Source of the DNA: Gallionellales bacterium CG03_land_8_20_14_0_80_55_15
GTDB lineage: Bacteria > Pseudomonadota > Gammaproteobacteria > Burkholderiales > Gallionellaceae
DNA length: 6,465 bases
Assembly (NCBI GenBank): GCA_002780675.1
Contig: PEUR01000197.1
Location: 1-6,465, forward strand
Direction of reading: 5' to 3'
The notes below the pieces were generated by a model. That model did not search any database. It saw only the letters and a program-made list of their open reading frames with translations, and was not told where the DNA came from. The translations under genes were made by a program, and so were the position numbers. The number at the start of each line of letters is the position of its first letter. Position 1 is the first letter of the stretch. Positions 1 to 5,909 of the stretch are shown in pieces.

Positions 1-55
1 GCAGCGTGAGGCTACACAGCAAGACCAGCCAGAGTAAGTAGCGTTTATGCATCAT
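1..55 (-). CDS. Start of a secreted/membrane-anchored protein downstream of the MBOAT gene (partial)
   Basis: Only the first 18 codons lie in the window; the gene continues past base 1. The translation MMHKRYLLWLVLLCSLTL has a short basic start (H, K, R) followed by a hydrophobic stretch, which is the look of a signal peptide or N-terminal membrane anchor. There is a Cys in the hydrophobic stretch (VLLC), but the residues before it do not fit a good lipobox. The ATG shares one base with the TGA stop of the MBOAT gene (TGATG), so the two are almost certainly cotranscribed and translationally coupled; a second ATG follows immediately. By gene order, AlgI-type acyltransferases are commonly followed by an exported AlgJ/AlgX-like or SGNH/DHHW-type partner that completes polysaccharide O-acetylation. 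That identity is inferred from context only, since no catalytic residues are visible. Confidence 0.6.
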   Translation of the reverse strand, partial: MMHKRYLLWLVLLCSLTL

Positions 56-1623
56 CAAAACTGAAAGTAAAGAAAGGTGGATTGCTGCGACAGGTTAATC
101 AGCGCAAAGAAAGCCAGCCCCCAGATCAGCAGCGCGGACAGGAAATTGGCGCGCCAGCGCAGCAGGGTGGCCTGGGCGGGCGGCACATCCAGCGCGGGCT
201 TGAAGGATTGCATGATAGTTTGCGTATTGGGCGCGAACCACACCACCAACAGCAATATCCACAGCCAGTTGATCATGCCGCTGGTAGCCAAGCCATTGCT
301 GGGCGCAAACAGGCCGTGGCGGTCAAACCAGCTGTGAATTTCCGGGAAACGGGTAAACCAGTTGTCGGGCAGCGTCACGCCGTTGAACCCCAACATGGTT
401 TGGGTCATGGCGGTCGCGGTGTGCAGGTCGGCGGCGCGGAAGAATACCCAGGCGAGCGTGACCGCGAGAAAGGTCAACAGCACCGCCAGCGCGTGTGCCG
501 GGCGGGATAACGGCGCTTTGGGATTTTGTCCCAACGCTTTGCGCAAACTGTGCCAGCCGTGATTGATGACCAGAAACACGCCGTGCAGTCCGCCCCAGAC
601 CACAAAAGTCCAGCCCGCGCCGTGCCACAGTCCGCCCAGCAGCATGGTGGTCATCAAATTCACATAGCGATGCGCGCGGCTCTTGCGGTTGCCGCCCAGC
701 GGGATATACAAATAGTCGCGCAGGAAACGCGACAGCGTGATGTGCCAGCGCCGCCAGAATTCGATGATGTTGACCGACTGGTAGGGCGAGTGGAAATTGA
801 GTGGCAGGAGGATGCCGAACATGCGCGACAGGCCGATTGCCATATCCGAATAGCCGGAAAAGTCGAAATACAGTTGCAGCGTGTAGCACAGCGCACCACC
901 CCACGCCTCGATCAAGGTTAGCTGCACGCCCGCCGCCGACGCGTCGAACACCGTCGGAACATAATAGGCGATGCCATCGGCGATGACGACTTTCTTGAAC
1001 AGCCCGATAACGAAAATCGTCAGTCCCACCGATAGGTTTTCGGTGTTGAAACGGTAGGTGGTGGGCTTGGAAAACTGCGGCATCATCTCTTTGTGATGCA
1101 GGATAGGCCCCGCGATCAGGTGCGGAAAATAAGTGACGAACAGCATGTAATGCACGAAGTTGTATTCCTTGACCTTGCCCTGATAGGTGTCCACCAGAAA
1201 GGCGATCTGGGTAAAGGTAAAGAAGGAAATGCCCAACGGCAGGATGATGTGGGCCAGATTCCAGTCCGTGCCAAGCAGCGGGTTCAGGCTGCCGACAAAG
1301 AAATTGGCGTACTTGTAGTAGGCCAACAGGCTCAAGTTGGCGGCAATCGCAAAGATAAGTAGGTGTTTCTTACGTCTCACATTCTCCACTTGCAACTGAC
1401 CACTCACCTGAGCCTTAGCTATCCACGTCCCGAAGGCGTAGTTGCAGGCGATAGAACCCAGCAGCAGCCCGATATAAGCCGGATTCCAGTAGCCGTAGAA
1501 GAACAGCGAAGCTGCCGCCAGCCAGGCGGCGGCGTAGCGGTGGCTGAACCGCGCGAGCTGGAAGAAGCCCAGCAACACGACCGGCAGGTAGAGCAGGATG
1601 AAGCCGTAGGAATTAAATAGCAT
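55..1623 (-). CDS. AlgI-like membrane-bound O-acyltransferase (MBOAT)
   Basis: A 522-residue polytopic inner-membrane protein of the MBOAT family, AlgI/PatA-like branch. These proteins pass acyl (usually acetyl) groups across the inner membrane for O-acetylation of exported polysaccharides or peptidoglycan. The N-terminus MLFNSYGFILLYLPVVLLGF is typical of the branch. Family blocks follow in order: YKYANFF near 103-109, LPLGISFFTFTQIAF near 128-142, FPHLIAGPILHHKEM near 166-180, YFDFSGYSDMAIGLSRMFG near 252-270, FWRRWHITLSRFLRDYLY near 289-306 with LGGNR after it, and LLGGLWHGAGWTF near 328-340. His294 and His334 are the conserved MBOAT histidines, the second being the proposed catalytic residue. 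Length matches AlgI homologues (about 500-520). The ATG at 1623 is the natural family start, although the Shine-Dalgarno before it is poor. The partner gene overlaps its stop. No alginate biosynthesis genes are visible, so the substrate is unknown and the symbol algI is not assigned. Confidence 0.93.
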   Translation of the reverse strand: MLFNSYGFILLYLPVVLLGFFQLARFSHRYAAAWLAAASLFFYGYWNPAYIGLLLGSIACNYAFGTWIAKAQVSGQLQVENVRRKKHLLIFAIAANLSLLAYYKYANFFVGSLNPLLGTDWNLAHIILPLGISFFTFTQIAFLVDTYQGKVKEYNFVHYMLFVTYFPHLIAGPILHHKEMMPQFSKPTTYRFNTENLSVGLTIFVIGLFKKVVIADGIAYYVPTVFDASAAGVQLTLIEAWGGALCYTLQLYFDFSGYSDMAIGLSRMFGILLPLNFHSPYQSVNIIEFWRRWHITLSRFLRDYLYIPLGGNRKSRAHRYVNLMTTMLLGGLWHGAGWTFVVWGGLHGVFLVINHGWHSLRKALGQNPKAPLSRPAHALAVLLTFLAVTLAWVFFRAADLHTATAMTQTMLGFNGVTLPDNWFTRFPEIHSWFDRHGLFAPSNGLATSGMINWLWILLLVVWFAPNTQTIMQSFKPALDVPPAQATLLRWRANFLSALLIWGLAFFALINLSQQSTFLYFQF

Positions 1624-1728
1624 CAGGCAGCGTTATAAATAAAGGCGGTTAAACCGTAAGTGTGGGTATCGAAAAATCATAAAAATCTGTTACGCTATTT
1701 TATCAGGATATTTTGCTGGAAAATTGCG
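1624..1728. promoter_or_regulatory. Divergent intergenic region between MBOAT gene and apaH
   Basis: This 105-base AT-rich spacer must hold the promoters of both divergent units. No strong sigma-70 pair stands out. The best apaH-side candidate is an extended -10, TGTTACGCT, at about 1688-1696, with a poor TCGAAA-like -35 around 1669-1674. On the other strand, TATAAC (bases 1632-1637) resembles a -10 but lies too close to the MBOAT start codon to be convincing. A short palindrome, CGGTTAAACCG (1646-1656), sits in the middle and could be an operator, but it is short enough to be chance. The apaH start is preceded by a weak CTGGA ribosome binding site. Confidence 0.35.
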
Positions 1729-2553
1729 ATGTCAATTTATGCGGTAGGCGACATTCAGGGCTGCTACACCGAATTGGTACAGTTGCTGGAAAAAATACGT
1801 TTTGATCCCGCGCAGGATCGGCTTTGGCTGGTCGGCGATCTGGTCAATCGCGGCGCGAATTCGCTGGAGGTGTTGCGTCTGGTGAAATCGTTGGGCGAGT
1901 CCGCCATCACGGTGCTGGGCAACCACGACCTGCATTTGCTGGCGGTCGCCAGCGGCACCTCCAGACTGCATCGCGGCGATACGCTGGACGACATTCTGCA
2001 CGCGCCGGATCGTGAGGAATTATTGCACTGGTTGCGCCATCAGCGCTTGCTGCATGTCGAGGGGGAATTCGTGCTGGTACATGCCGGATTATTGCCAGGC
2101 TGGACGGTGCAACAGGCGGCGAGGCTGGCGCGCGAAGTGGAAGATGCTTTGCAAGCTAATGATTATATTCATTTTTTTGAGAACATGTACGGCAATAAAC
2201 CCGCTGCATGGAATGACGGGTTGACGGGTTACAAGCGGCTGCGGGTGATTACCAATGCGCTGACAAGGATGCGCATCTGCACGGCGCAGGGGGAAATGGA
2301 ATTCGACTTCAAGGCGGAGCAGCACAAAATCCCGTCGGGCTATCTGCCCTGGTTCGATGTGCCCGACCGTGCCACCCGCGCGGCAACCGTGGTTTTCGGC
2401 CATTGGTCGGCGCTGGGGCTGATGATTAAAGACCATGCCATCGCGCTGGATACCGGCTGTCTGTGGGGCGGGCCGCTGACCGCTATCCGGCTGGAAGACC
2501 GCGCGGTGATACAAGTGCCTTGCGCCGATAGCGCCGTGGCCAAACACTGGTGA
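1729..2553 (+). CDS. apaH: Symmetrical bis(5'-nucleosyl)-tetraphosphatase ApaH
   Basis: A 274-residue cytoplasmic hydrolase that splits diadenosine tetraphosphate (Ap4A) into two ADP, clearing a stress-associated dinucleotide and, as shown in E. coli, acting on Np4-capped RNA. It is a metallophosphoesterase of the PPP type. Motifs in order: GDIQGCY (7-13), GDLVNRG (36-42), GNHDLHLL (64-71), LVHAG (116-120), GHW (224-226) and ALDTGCLWGG (239-248); the last and ITNALTRMR (174-182) are ApaH-specific. The first motif has Gln10 where E. coli ApaH has the metal-binding His; from memory Pseudomonas-type ApaH shares this Gln, so it is probably a lineage variant. The reading frame is open back to 1660, but ATG 1729 (MSIYAVGDIQ) matches the family N-terminus. 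Length is close to E. coli ApaH (280). The stop overlaps the waaA start as GTGA. Confidence 0.96.
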   Translation: MSIYAVGDIQGCYTELVQLLEKIRFDPAQDRLWLVGDLVNRGANSLEVLRLVKSLGESAITVLGNHDLHLLAVASGTSRLHRGDTLDDILHAPDREELLHWLRHQRLLHVEGEFVLVHAGLLPGWTVQQAARLAREVEDALQANDYIHFFENMYGNKPAAWNDGLTGYKRLRVITNALTRMRICTAQGEMEFDFKAEQHKIPSGYLPWFDVPDRATRAATVVFGHWSALGLMIKDHAIALDTGCLWGGPLTAIRLEDRAVIQVPCADSAVAKHW

Positions 2554-3869
2554 GAGCCCTCTACACTTTACTGCTGTGGCTGCTGCTGCCTTGGGTGTGG
2601 GTGCGTCTGGCGTGGCGCGCTCGCCGTCAGCCGGAATATTTGCAGCATCTCGGCGAGCGTTTCGGGTTTTATGTATCCCCACCCTTGCAGGGGGGGGGGA
2701 GGGGGGGAGTAGTAAACCCGACAGCATCCATGCCCCATCCTTTACCTCAATATCACCCAGTTATCTGGCTGCACGCGGTGTCGGTGGGTGAAACTCGTGC
2801 CACGGTCAATCTAATCGCCCGCTTGCGTGCCGCCTATCCAGACCATCAAATCCTGCTTACCCACACCACGCCCACGGGGCGCGCTGCCAGCGAACAACTC
2901 TATGGCGACGGCGTGTGGCGCGTCTATCTGCCCTACGACTACCCGTTCGCGGTGCAGCGCTTTATGCGTCATTTCAAGCCTTGTCTCGGTATCCTGATGG
3001 AGACCGAAATCTGGTTCAACCTGATCCACGCAGCGCAGTGCGAAAGCGTACCGCTGTTGTTGCTCAACGCGCGCCTTTCGGAAAAATCGGCAAAGGGCTA
3101 TGCGCGCATCGCCCCCCTGACGCGCTGTGCCTTGCAACAACTGGCTGCCATCGCCGCGCAAACCGCAGACGATGCGGCGCGCCTTAGCCTGCTGGGTGCG
3201 CGACAAGTCTCCGTGATGGGCAACTTGAAATTCGACATCATTCCGCCGCAGCCCATGCTGGAACTGGGCGCATCGTTGCGCCAGCAATTCGGCGCAACGC
3301 GCAAAATTTTTCTCGCCGCCAGCACCCGCGAAGGGGAAGAAGCCCTGTTGCTGGATGCGTTCAAGGCACAGGGCGGCATGACGGGTGCGCTGCTGGTCAT
3401 CGTGCCGCGCCACCCGCAACGCTTCGATGAAGTCGCTGAAATGTTGGTAAAGCAACATCTTTGCTACCAGCGCAGGAGCGAGAACAGGGAAGTGTCATCG
3501 GAAATATCCGTCGTGCTGGGCGACAGCATGGGCGAGATGTTCGCCTATTACGCAGCCTGCGACCTCGCCTACATCGGCGGCAGCCTGCTGCCGTTCGGCG
3601 GACAGAATTTGATTGAAGCCTGCGCGGTCGGCACGCCGGTGTTGGTGGGAGAACACACCTATAACTTCGCCGATGCCACTCAACTGGCGGTCAAGGCGGG
3701 CGCGGCGGTGCGGGTGAGTGATGCAAAAGCGCTGTTGCAGACTGCACAAAAGCTGCTCAACGACGCGCCTTCCCTGGCCGCCATGCGTGAGCAAAGCCTC
3801 CGGTTTGTCGCCGCACATCGGGGGGCGACGGACAAGGCGATGGCGGTGATCCGGTGCTATCAGGGTTAG
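2550..3869 (+). CDS. waaA: 3-deoxy-D-manno-octulosonic acid (Kdo) transferase WaaA
   Basis: A 439-residue GT30 glycosyltransferase on the inner face of the inner membrane that transfers Kdo from CMP-Kdo to the lipid A precursor, an essential step in most Gram-negatives. An N-terminal hydrophobic anchor (about 4-22) is followed by QPEYLQHLGERFGFY (27-41). Next come VIWLHAVSVGE (71-81), whose Glu81 aligns with the catalytic Glu60 of E. coli WaaA, then TPTG (107-110), LMETEIW (149-155), NARLS (173-177), GNLKFD (224-229), VPRHPQRF (285-292), GDSMGEM (324-330) and IGGSLLPFGGQNLIEA (342-357). The start is GTG at 2550, overlapping the apaH stop by four bases; the next in-frame ATG (residue 61) would remove the membrane anchor. 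Unusually, about 22 residues are added between GFY and IWLH compared with E. coli, encoded by a GC-rich repeat with a G10 run. All catalytic blocks are intact, so the enzyme is probably functional if the insert stays a loop. Confidence 0.95.
   Translation: MRALYTLLLWLLLPWVWVRLAWRARRQPEYLQHLGERFGFYVSPPLQGGGRGGVVNPTASMPHPLPQYHPVIWLHAVSVGETRATVNLIARLRAAYPDHQILLTHTTPTGRAASEQLYGDGVWRVYLPYDYPFAVQRFMRHFKPCLGILMETEIWFNLIHAAQCESVPLLLLNARLSEKSAKGYARIAPLTRCALQQLAAIAAQTADDAARLSLLGARQVSVMGNLKFDIIPPQPMLELGASLRQQFGATRKIFLAASTREGEEALLLDAFKAQGGMTGALLVIVPRHPQRFDEVAEMLVKQHLCYQRRSENREVSSEISVVLGDSMGEMFAYYAACDLAYIGGSLLPFGGQNLIEACAVGTPVLVGEHTYNFADATQLAVKAGAAVRVSDAKALLQTAQKLLNDAPSLAAMREQSLRFVAAHRGATDKAMAVIRCYQG
2677..2708. 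repeat. GC-rich palindromic repeat with G10 tract inside waaA
   Basis: The sequence is CCCCACCC, then TTGCA, then ten G (2690-2699), A, seven G (2701-2707) and A. It resembles the imperfect palindromes of the form C-rich arm / TTGCA / G-rich arm that are scattered through many proteobacterial genomes, mostly between genes. Here it sits in frame in waaA and is read as SPPLQGGGRGG (residues 43-53), followed by low-conservation sequence to about residue 69. The left arm pairs only imperfectly with the right arm. Other copies are not present in this window, so its repeat-family status is from memory of such elements rather than demonstrated here. The homopolymer is also a place where sequencing error is likely. 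Confidence 0.6.
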
Positions 3870-5044
3870 CCATTCGCCCCGAACATCATCCTTTTCGCGA
3901 CAAATTTCTTGGCAAACGGCAGGCAGTCCAGCGCGGTCAGCGAGGCGGCGCGCGCGGCACTTACCAGCGGCAGCTCGTTGGAAAACAGGCGCACCAGGCT
4001 GTCGGTGAAACGGATGCCTGCCTCCCGATCCAGTTTGCGAGTGCTGCGATAGCCTTGCAACATCGCTTCCGTACCCAGTGTGTTAGCGGGGGCATCCAGC
4101 ACTTCCTGCGCCAAGTCCCACGCATCGCGCAGCCCCAGGTTAAAGCCTTGTCCGGCCACCGGGTGCATGGTTTGTGCGGCGTTGCCCAACAGCACGACAT
4201 GCGGCATCGGCGATTGCAGCGGGGCTTTTTTCAGCCCGAGCGCGAAGCAGGCGCGTTTGCCCACCGTTAAAAATTCGCCGACCCGGTCGCCAAAGTGCTG
4301 GTGCAATTCGTTAAGGAATTGCGCGTCGTCCCACGCCAGCATTTCCGCCACGCGCGGGTGCGGCGCAGTCCAGACGATTTCATAGCCGTCTTTGAAGGGC
4401 AGCAGCGCCACCGGCCCTTGCGGGGTGAAGCGCTCGAACGCGGTATCGGCGCGTGGGGCGGCGCAAGTGACATGGGTGATGAGCGCGCTCTGCCCGTAGT
4501 CGTGGAACGAAGGCGGATATTGCTCAGCCAGCAGCTTGCCGCCATCGGCGACCACCGCCAGGCGGGTGCGCAGCGTGTGATCCACGCCGCCTTGCTGATA
4601 GCCGATCAGCGCATGGTCGGCTTCACCGGCAAGGCGGGTGACGCTTGCGCCATAAATGCGGGCAACGGTTCCGCATTGCAGTGCGTCGGTCAGCGCATCC
4701 TGCAAGGCCGGATAAGGCAGCACATAGCCCAGTTCCGGCACGTTCATTTCCCCGGCGCGCAACAGTGCTCTGCCAAAACTCTGTTTTTGCGAGATATGGA
4801 TAGTGCGTATCGCCGACACGTCCCTGATCTTGTCCCAGACCGCCAGCCGTTCCAGCAGCAAGCGGCTACCGTAAGACAAGGCCAGCGCCCGCGCATCGGT
4901 GCTGGCAGCATTCGCCGCGCGCGCCTCCAGCACGCAGATTTTAAGCGGGCTGCCGCCTAACGCCAGCGCCAGCGCTGCCCCCACCGGCCCGCCGCCGATG
5001 ATGGCAATGTCGCAAAGCTCCGTGTTGTTTGATGTCGCGTCCAT
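3866..5044 (-). CDS. ubiH: UbiH-type FAD-dependent ubiquinone biosynthesis hydroxylase
   Basis: A 392-residue flavoprotein monooxygenase of the UbiH/UbiF/VisC family, the same length as E. coli UbiH, which hydroxylates the ring of the ubiquinone precursor 2-octaprenyl-6-methoxyphenol using O2 and NAD(P)H. The Rossmann dinucleotide-binding motif AIIGGGPVGAALALAL spans 14-29 with the ribose-binding Glu40. STDARALALSYGSRLLL (48-64) is the FAD-contacting helix, VVADGGK (164-170) is the DG motif, and GNAAQTMHPVAGQGFNLG (287-304) is the second FAD motif. The GNAAQT form of that motif and the C-terminal DREA...TDSLVRLFSN (339-356) are closer to UbiH than to UbiF or UbiI, which normally have GDAAH. 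An AGGTG-type ribosome binding site lies about six bases before ATG 5044. The 3' end overlaps waaA by four bases in convergent orientation, so no separate terminator fits between them. A different position specificity within the family remains possible. Confidence 0.92.
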   Translation of the reverse strand: MDATSNNTELCDIAIIGGGPVGAALALALGGSPLKICVLEARAANAASTDARALALSYGSRLLLERLAVWDKIRDVSAIRTIHISQKQSFGRALLRAGEMNVPELGYVLPYPALQDALTDALQCGTVARIYGASVTRLAGEADHALIGYQQGGVDHTLRTRLAVVADGGKLLAEQYPPSFHDYGQSALITHVTCAAPRADTAFERFTPQGPVALLPFKDGYEIVWTAPHPRVAEMLAWDDAQFLNELHQHFGDRVGEFLTVGKRACFALGLKKAPLQSPMPHVVLLGNAAQTMHPVAGQGFNLGLRDAWDLAQEVLDAPANTLGTEAMLQGYRSTRKLDREAGIRFTDSLVRLFSNELPLVSAARAASLTALDCLPFAKKFVAKRMMFGANG

Positions 5045-5139
5045 ATTCGCACCTGTTTACTGATTAAGAAATTTGTTGAATCGAAGTTGCTGGACTCAGG
5101 GTCAATCTGCCCGATCGTCGGCAAGCCGGTTATTCACGC

Positions 5140-5429
5140 TTATTTTTGCCCCCATTTTTGCTTGCCTGGCATCAGATAATTCTCGCCACTTACTCCCCTC
5201 TTGGCTGTTTTATTTGCCAGATCCAAGCGCGCTTTTTTAGCGATGCGGCCACCAGCAAGCGTAGGATGCGATGCCAACCGCATCGTGGCGATGGGTCGTG
5301 GGGGTAGGATGCGGTTTGTCCCTCACCGCATCCTACGCGCTCTTCCTGATGCCAAGTGCGGTGGATAGCGGTTTCCTGGAACACGGCGAGGGGGTTCGCC
5401 GCATCGCGGCTTTGAACAATTTGACTCAT
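5140..5429 (-). pseudogene. Remnant of a BRO-N/DinD-like gene with its middle lost
   Basis: The 5' end is well formed: AAAGGAG, six bases, then ATG 5429. The first 31 residues include NPLAVFQETAIHRTWHQEE, which resembles the start of BRO-N/DinD-type proteins (pattern VF...IRRxWxxEE, normally followed by WWF). Homology ends exactly after the two Glu codons, where an 80-bp inverted-repeat element begins. Beyond the element a different frame (about 5142-5250) reads RIAKKARLDLANKTAK and then SGENYL before a TAA at 5142-5140. This resembles the C-terminal tail of the same families (pattern A+xARxxLExKTGxxVVSxxNYL). The frame that is continuous with the start codon instead runs through the repeat to a TAA near 5190, giving a 79-residue product that is probably meaningless. 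Roughly 150 or more central residues are missing. BRO-like proteins are phage- or defence-island-associated and of poorly defined function. Family assignment is by eye. Confidence 0.6.
5259..5338. repeat. 80-bp inverted-repeat element replacing the middle of the BRO-like gene
   Basis: The ends are perfect 12-bp inverted repeats, GCGTAGGATGCG (5259-5270) and CGCATCCTACGC (5327-5338). Inside is a second perfect 12-bp stem, GTAGGATGCGGT (5304-5315) with ACCGCATCCTAC (5325-5336) and a 9-base loop. A further half copy, ACCGCATC, lies at 5277-5284. The half-sites therefore alternate in orientation (+ - + -), as in paired REP-like units. Elements built on GTAGGATGCGG are familiar as dispersed intergenic repeats in proteobacteria. 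No clear target duplication is visible. The element fills exactly the gap between the two surviving ends of the pseudogene. Confidence 0.8.
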
Positions 5430-5435
5430 GGTGTT

Positions 5436-5442
5436 CTCCTTT
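5436..5442 (-). promoter_or_regulatory. Strong Shine-Dalgarno of the BRO-like remnant
   Basis: On the minus strand this reads AAAGGAG, six bases before ATG 5429, close to the ideal sequence and spacing. It shows that the 5' end of the remnant was once a real, well-translated start. The site lies in the direct repeat at the left border of the neighbouring MITE-like element. Confidence 0.7.
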
Positions 5443-5580
5443 AAGGAAACTCTGATTTATTCGTCATTCCGGCGAAGCCTGCCCCGTACCGCGATATGGG
5501 GGCGGAATCCAGAACCTTGATTAAAAAGGACTTTCGCTTTTGCGAAAACGACAAAATCGAATAAATCAGCCTCTCCTTAA
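5441..5580. mobile_element. MITE-like palindromic element of about 140 bp
   Basis: The two ends are inverted repeats of 23 bases with 20 matches (5441-5463 against 5558-5580), including a perfect 12-bp block CTGATTTATTCG / CGAATAAATCAG (5452-5463 and 5558-5569). The core holds two nested structures. One is CGTCATTCCGG...GGCGGAATCCAGA (about 5462-5513), typical of dispersed ATTCC/GGAAT repeats in proteobacteria; the other is a perfect hairpin at 5532-5547. It encodes no protein. Direct repeats TCTCCTTTAAG (5435-5445) and TCTCCTTAAG (5572-5581) flank the inner part. They may be a target duplication, in which case the true element is about 5446-5571, or simply part of the inverted repeats, because CCTTAAGG is itself palindromic. 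The right end contains the MNT stop codon. Confidence 0.65.
5532..5547. other. Perfect 6-bp hairpin inside the MITE-like element
   Basis: TTTCGC, loop TTTT, GCGAAA. It lies downstream of the MNT gene on the minus strand and could act as a weak transcription stop or RNA-stabilising stem. No good U-tract follows on the minus strand, so a terminator is not claimed. Confidence 0.5.
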
Positions 5581-5909
5581 GTGTCGCCGCATGTCGGTTT
5601 GCAGGGATAAATCAACTTGCCCGTGGTGGGAATTTTATCCTTCAGCAGTTGATTGCCTAACGTGTCCCAATGCAGTACATCCATTTTGAACACCAAAGGC
5701 AACACATCCAGCGCGTTCCATAATTGAGTAAAGCGTGCCGCACTCATCGTCGGCGCAAGCACCGCCAGATCAATATCCGAGCCATCTTTGAATGTCCCGT
5801 TTGCGCGTGAACCGAAAATTAGCACCTGTTCAATTTCGGGATACGCCGCAAACACCCGACGCAAATCGTCGAGAATGGAATCCGATAAACCCGTATTTAG
5901 TGCGACCAT
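5577..5909 (-). CDS. Minimal nucleotidyltransferase (MNT, HI0073/MntA type)
   Basis: A 110-residue protein of the DNA polymerase beta-like minimal nucleotidyltransferase superfamily. The motif VLIFGSRANGTFKDGSDIDLAV spans 29-50: Gly33-Ser34 is the GS motif, Asp45 and Asp47 are the two metal-binding acids, and Asp77 in KMDVLHWD is the expected third carboxylate, so the active site looks intact. Such proteins pair with HEPN-fold partners. In characterised MntA/HepT type VII systems the MNT protein adds AMP to the HEPN toxin and neutralises it. The length is close to HI0073 of Haemophilus. The start (ATG 5909) overlaps the end of the HEPN gene by 13 bases, implying coupled translation, and there is no strong ribosome binding site of its own. 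The TAA stop lies in the end of the MITE-like element, so the last residues (CKPTCGDT) may have been altered by the insertion. Confidence 0.9.
   Translation of the reverse strand: MVALNTGLSDSILDDLRRVFAAYPEIEQVLIFGSRANGTFKDGSDIDLAVLAPTMSAARFTQLWNALDVLPLVFKMDVLHWDTLGNQLLKDKIPTTGKLIYPCKPTCGDT

Noticed and set aside
323..904. 193-residue frame on the minus strand within the MBOAT gene, and similar long frames opposite waaA and ubiH (2811-3458, 4295-4960)
   Set aside because: They overlap genes with clear family motifs and have compositions (rich in Arg, His, Gln) typical of shadow frames in GC-rich DNA.
1646..1656. CGGTTAAACCG palindrome as an operator
   Set aside because: Two 5-base arms occur often by chance, and no regulator or second copy supports it.
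1660..1728. Longer apaH reading frame starting at 1660
   Set aside because: The extra 23 residues have no ApaH counterpart, while ATG 1729 matches the family N-terminus.
5259..5338. Alternating GTAGGATGCG copies as a CRISPR array
   Set aside because: Copies alternate in orientation, spacing is irregular, there are too few units, and no cas gene is present.
5241..5407. 9-bp inverted repeat CGATGCGGC (5241-5249) / GCCGCATCG (5399-5407) outside the 80-bp element
   Set aside because: It lies in codons of the two surviving gene fragments and is not placed at the element borders; most likely chance.
5190..5429. 79-residue protein as an intact gene
   Set aside because: It has a good start, but the frame runs through an inverted-repeat element, and the C-terminal homology lies in another frame, so it is treated as a pseudogene remnant.
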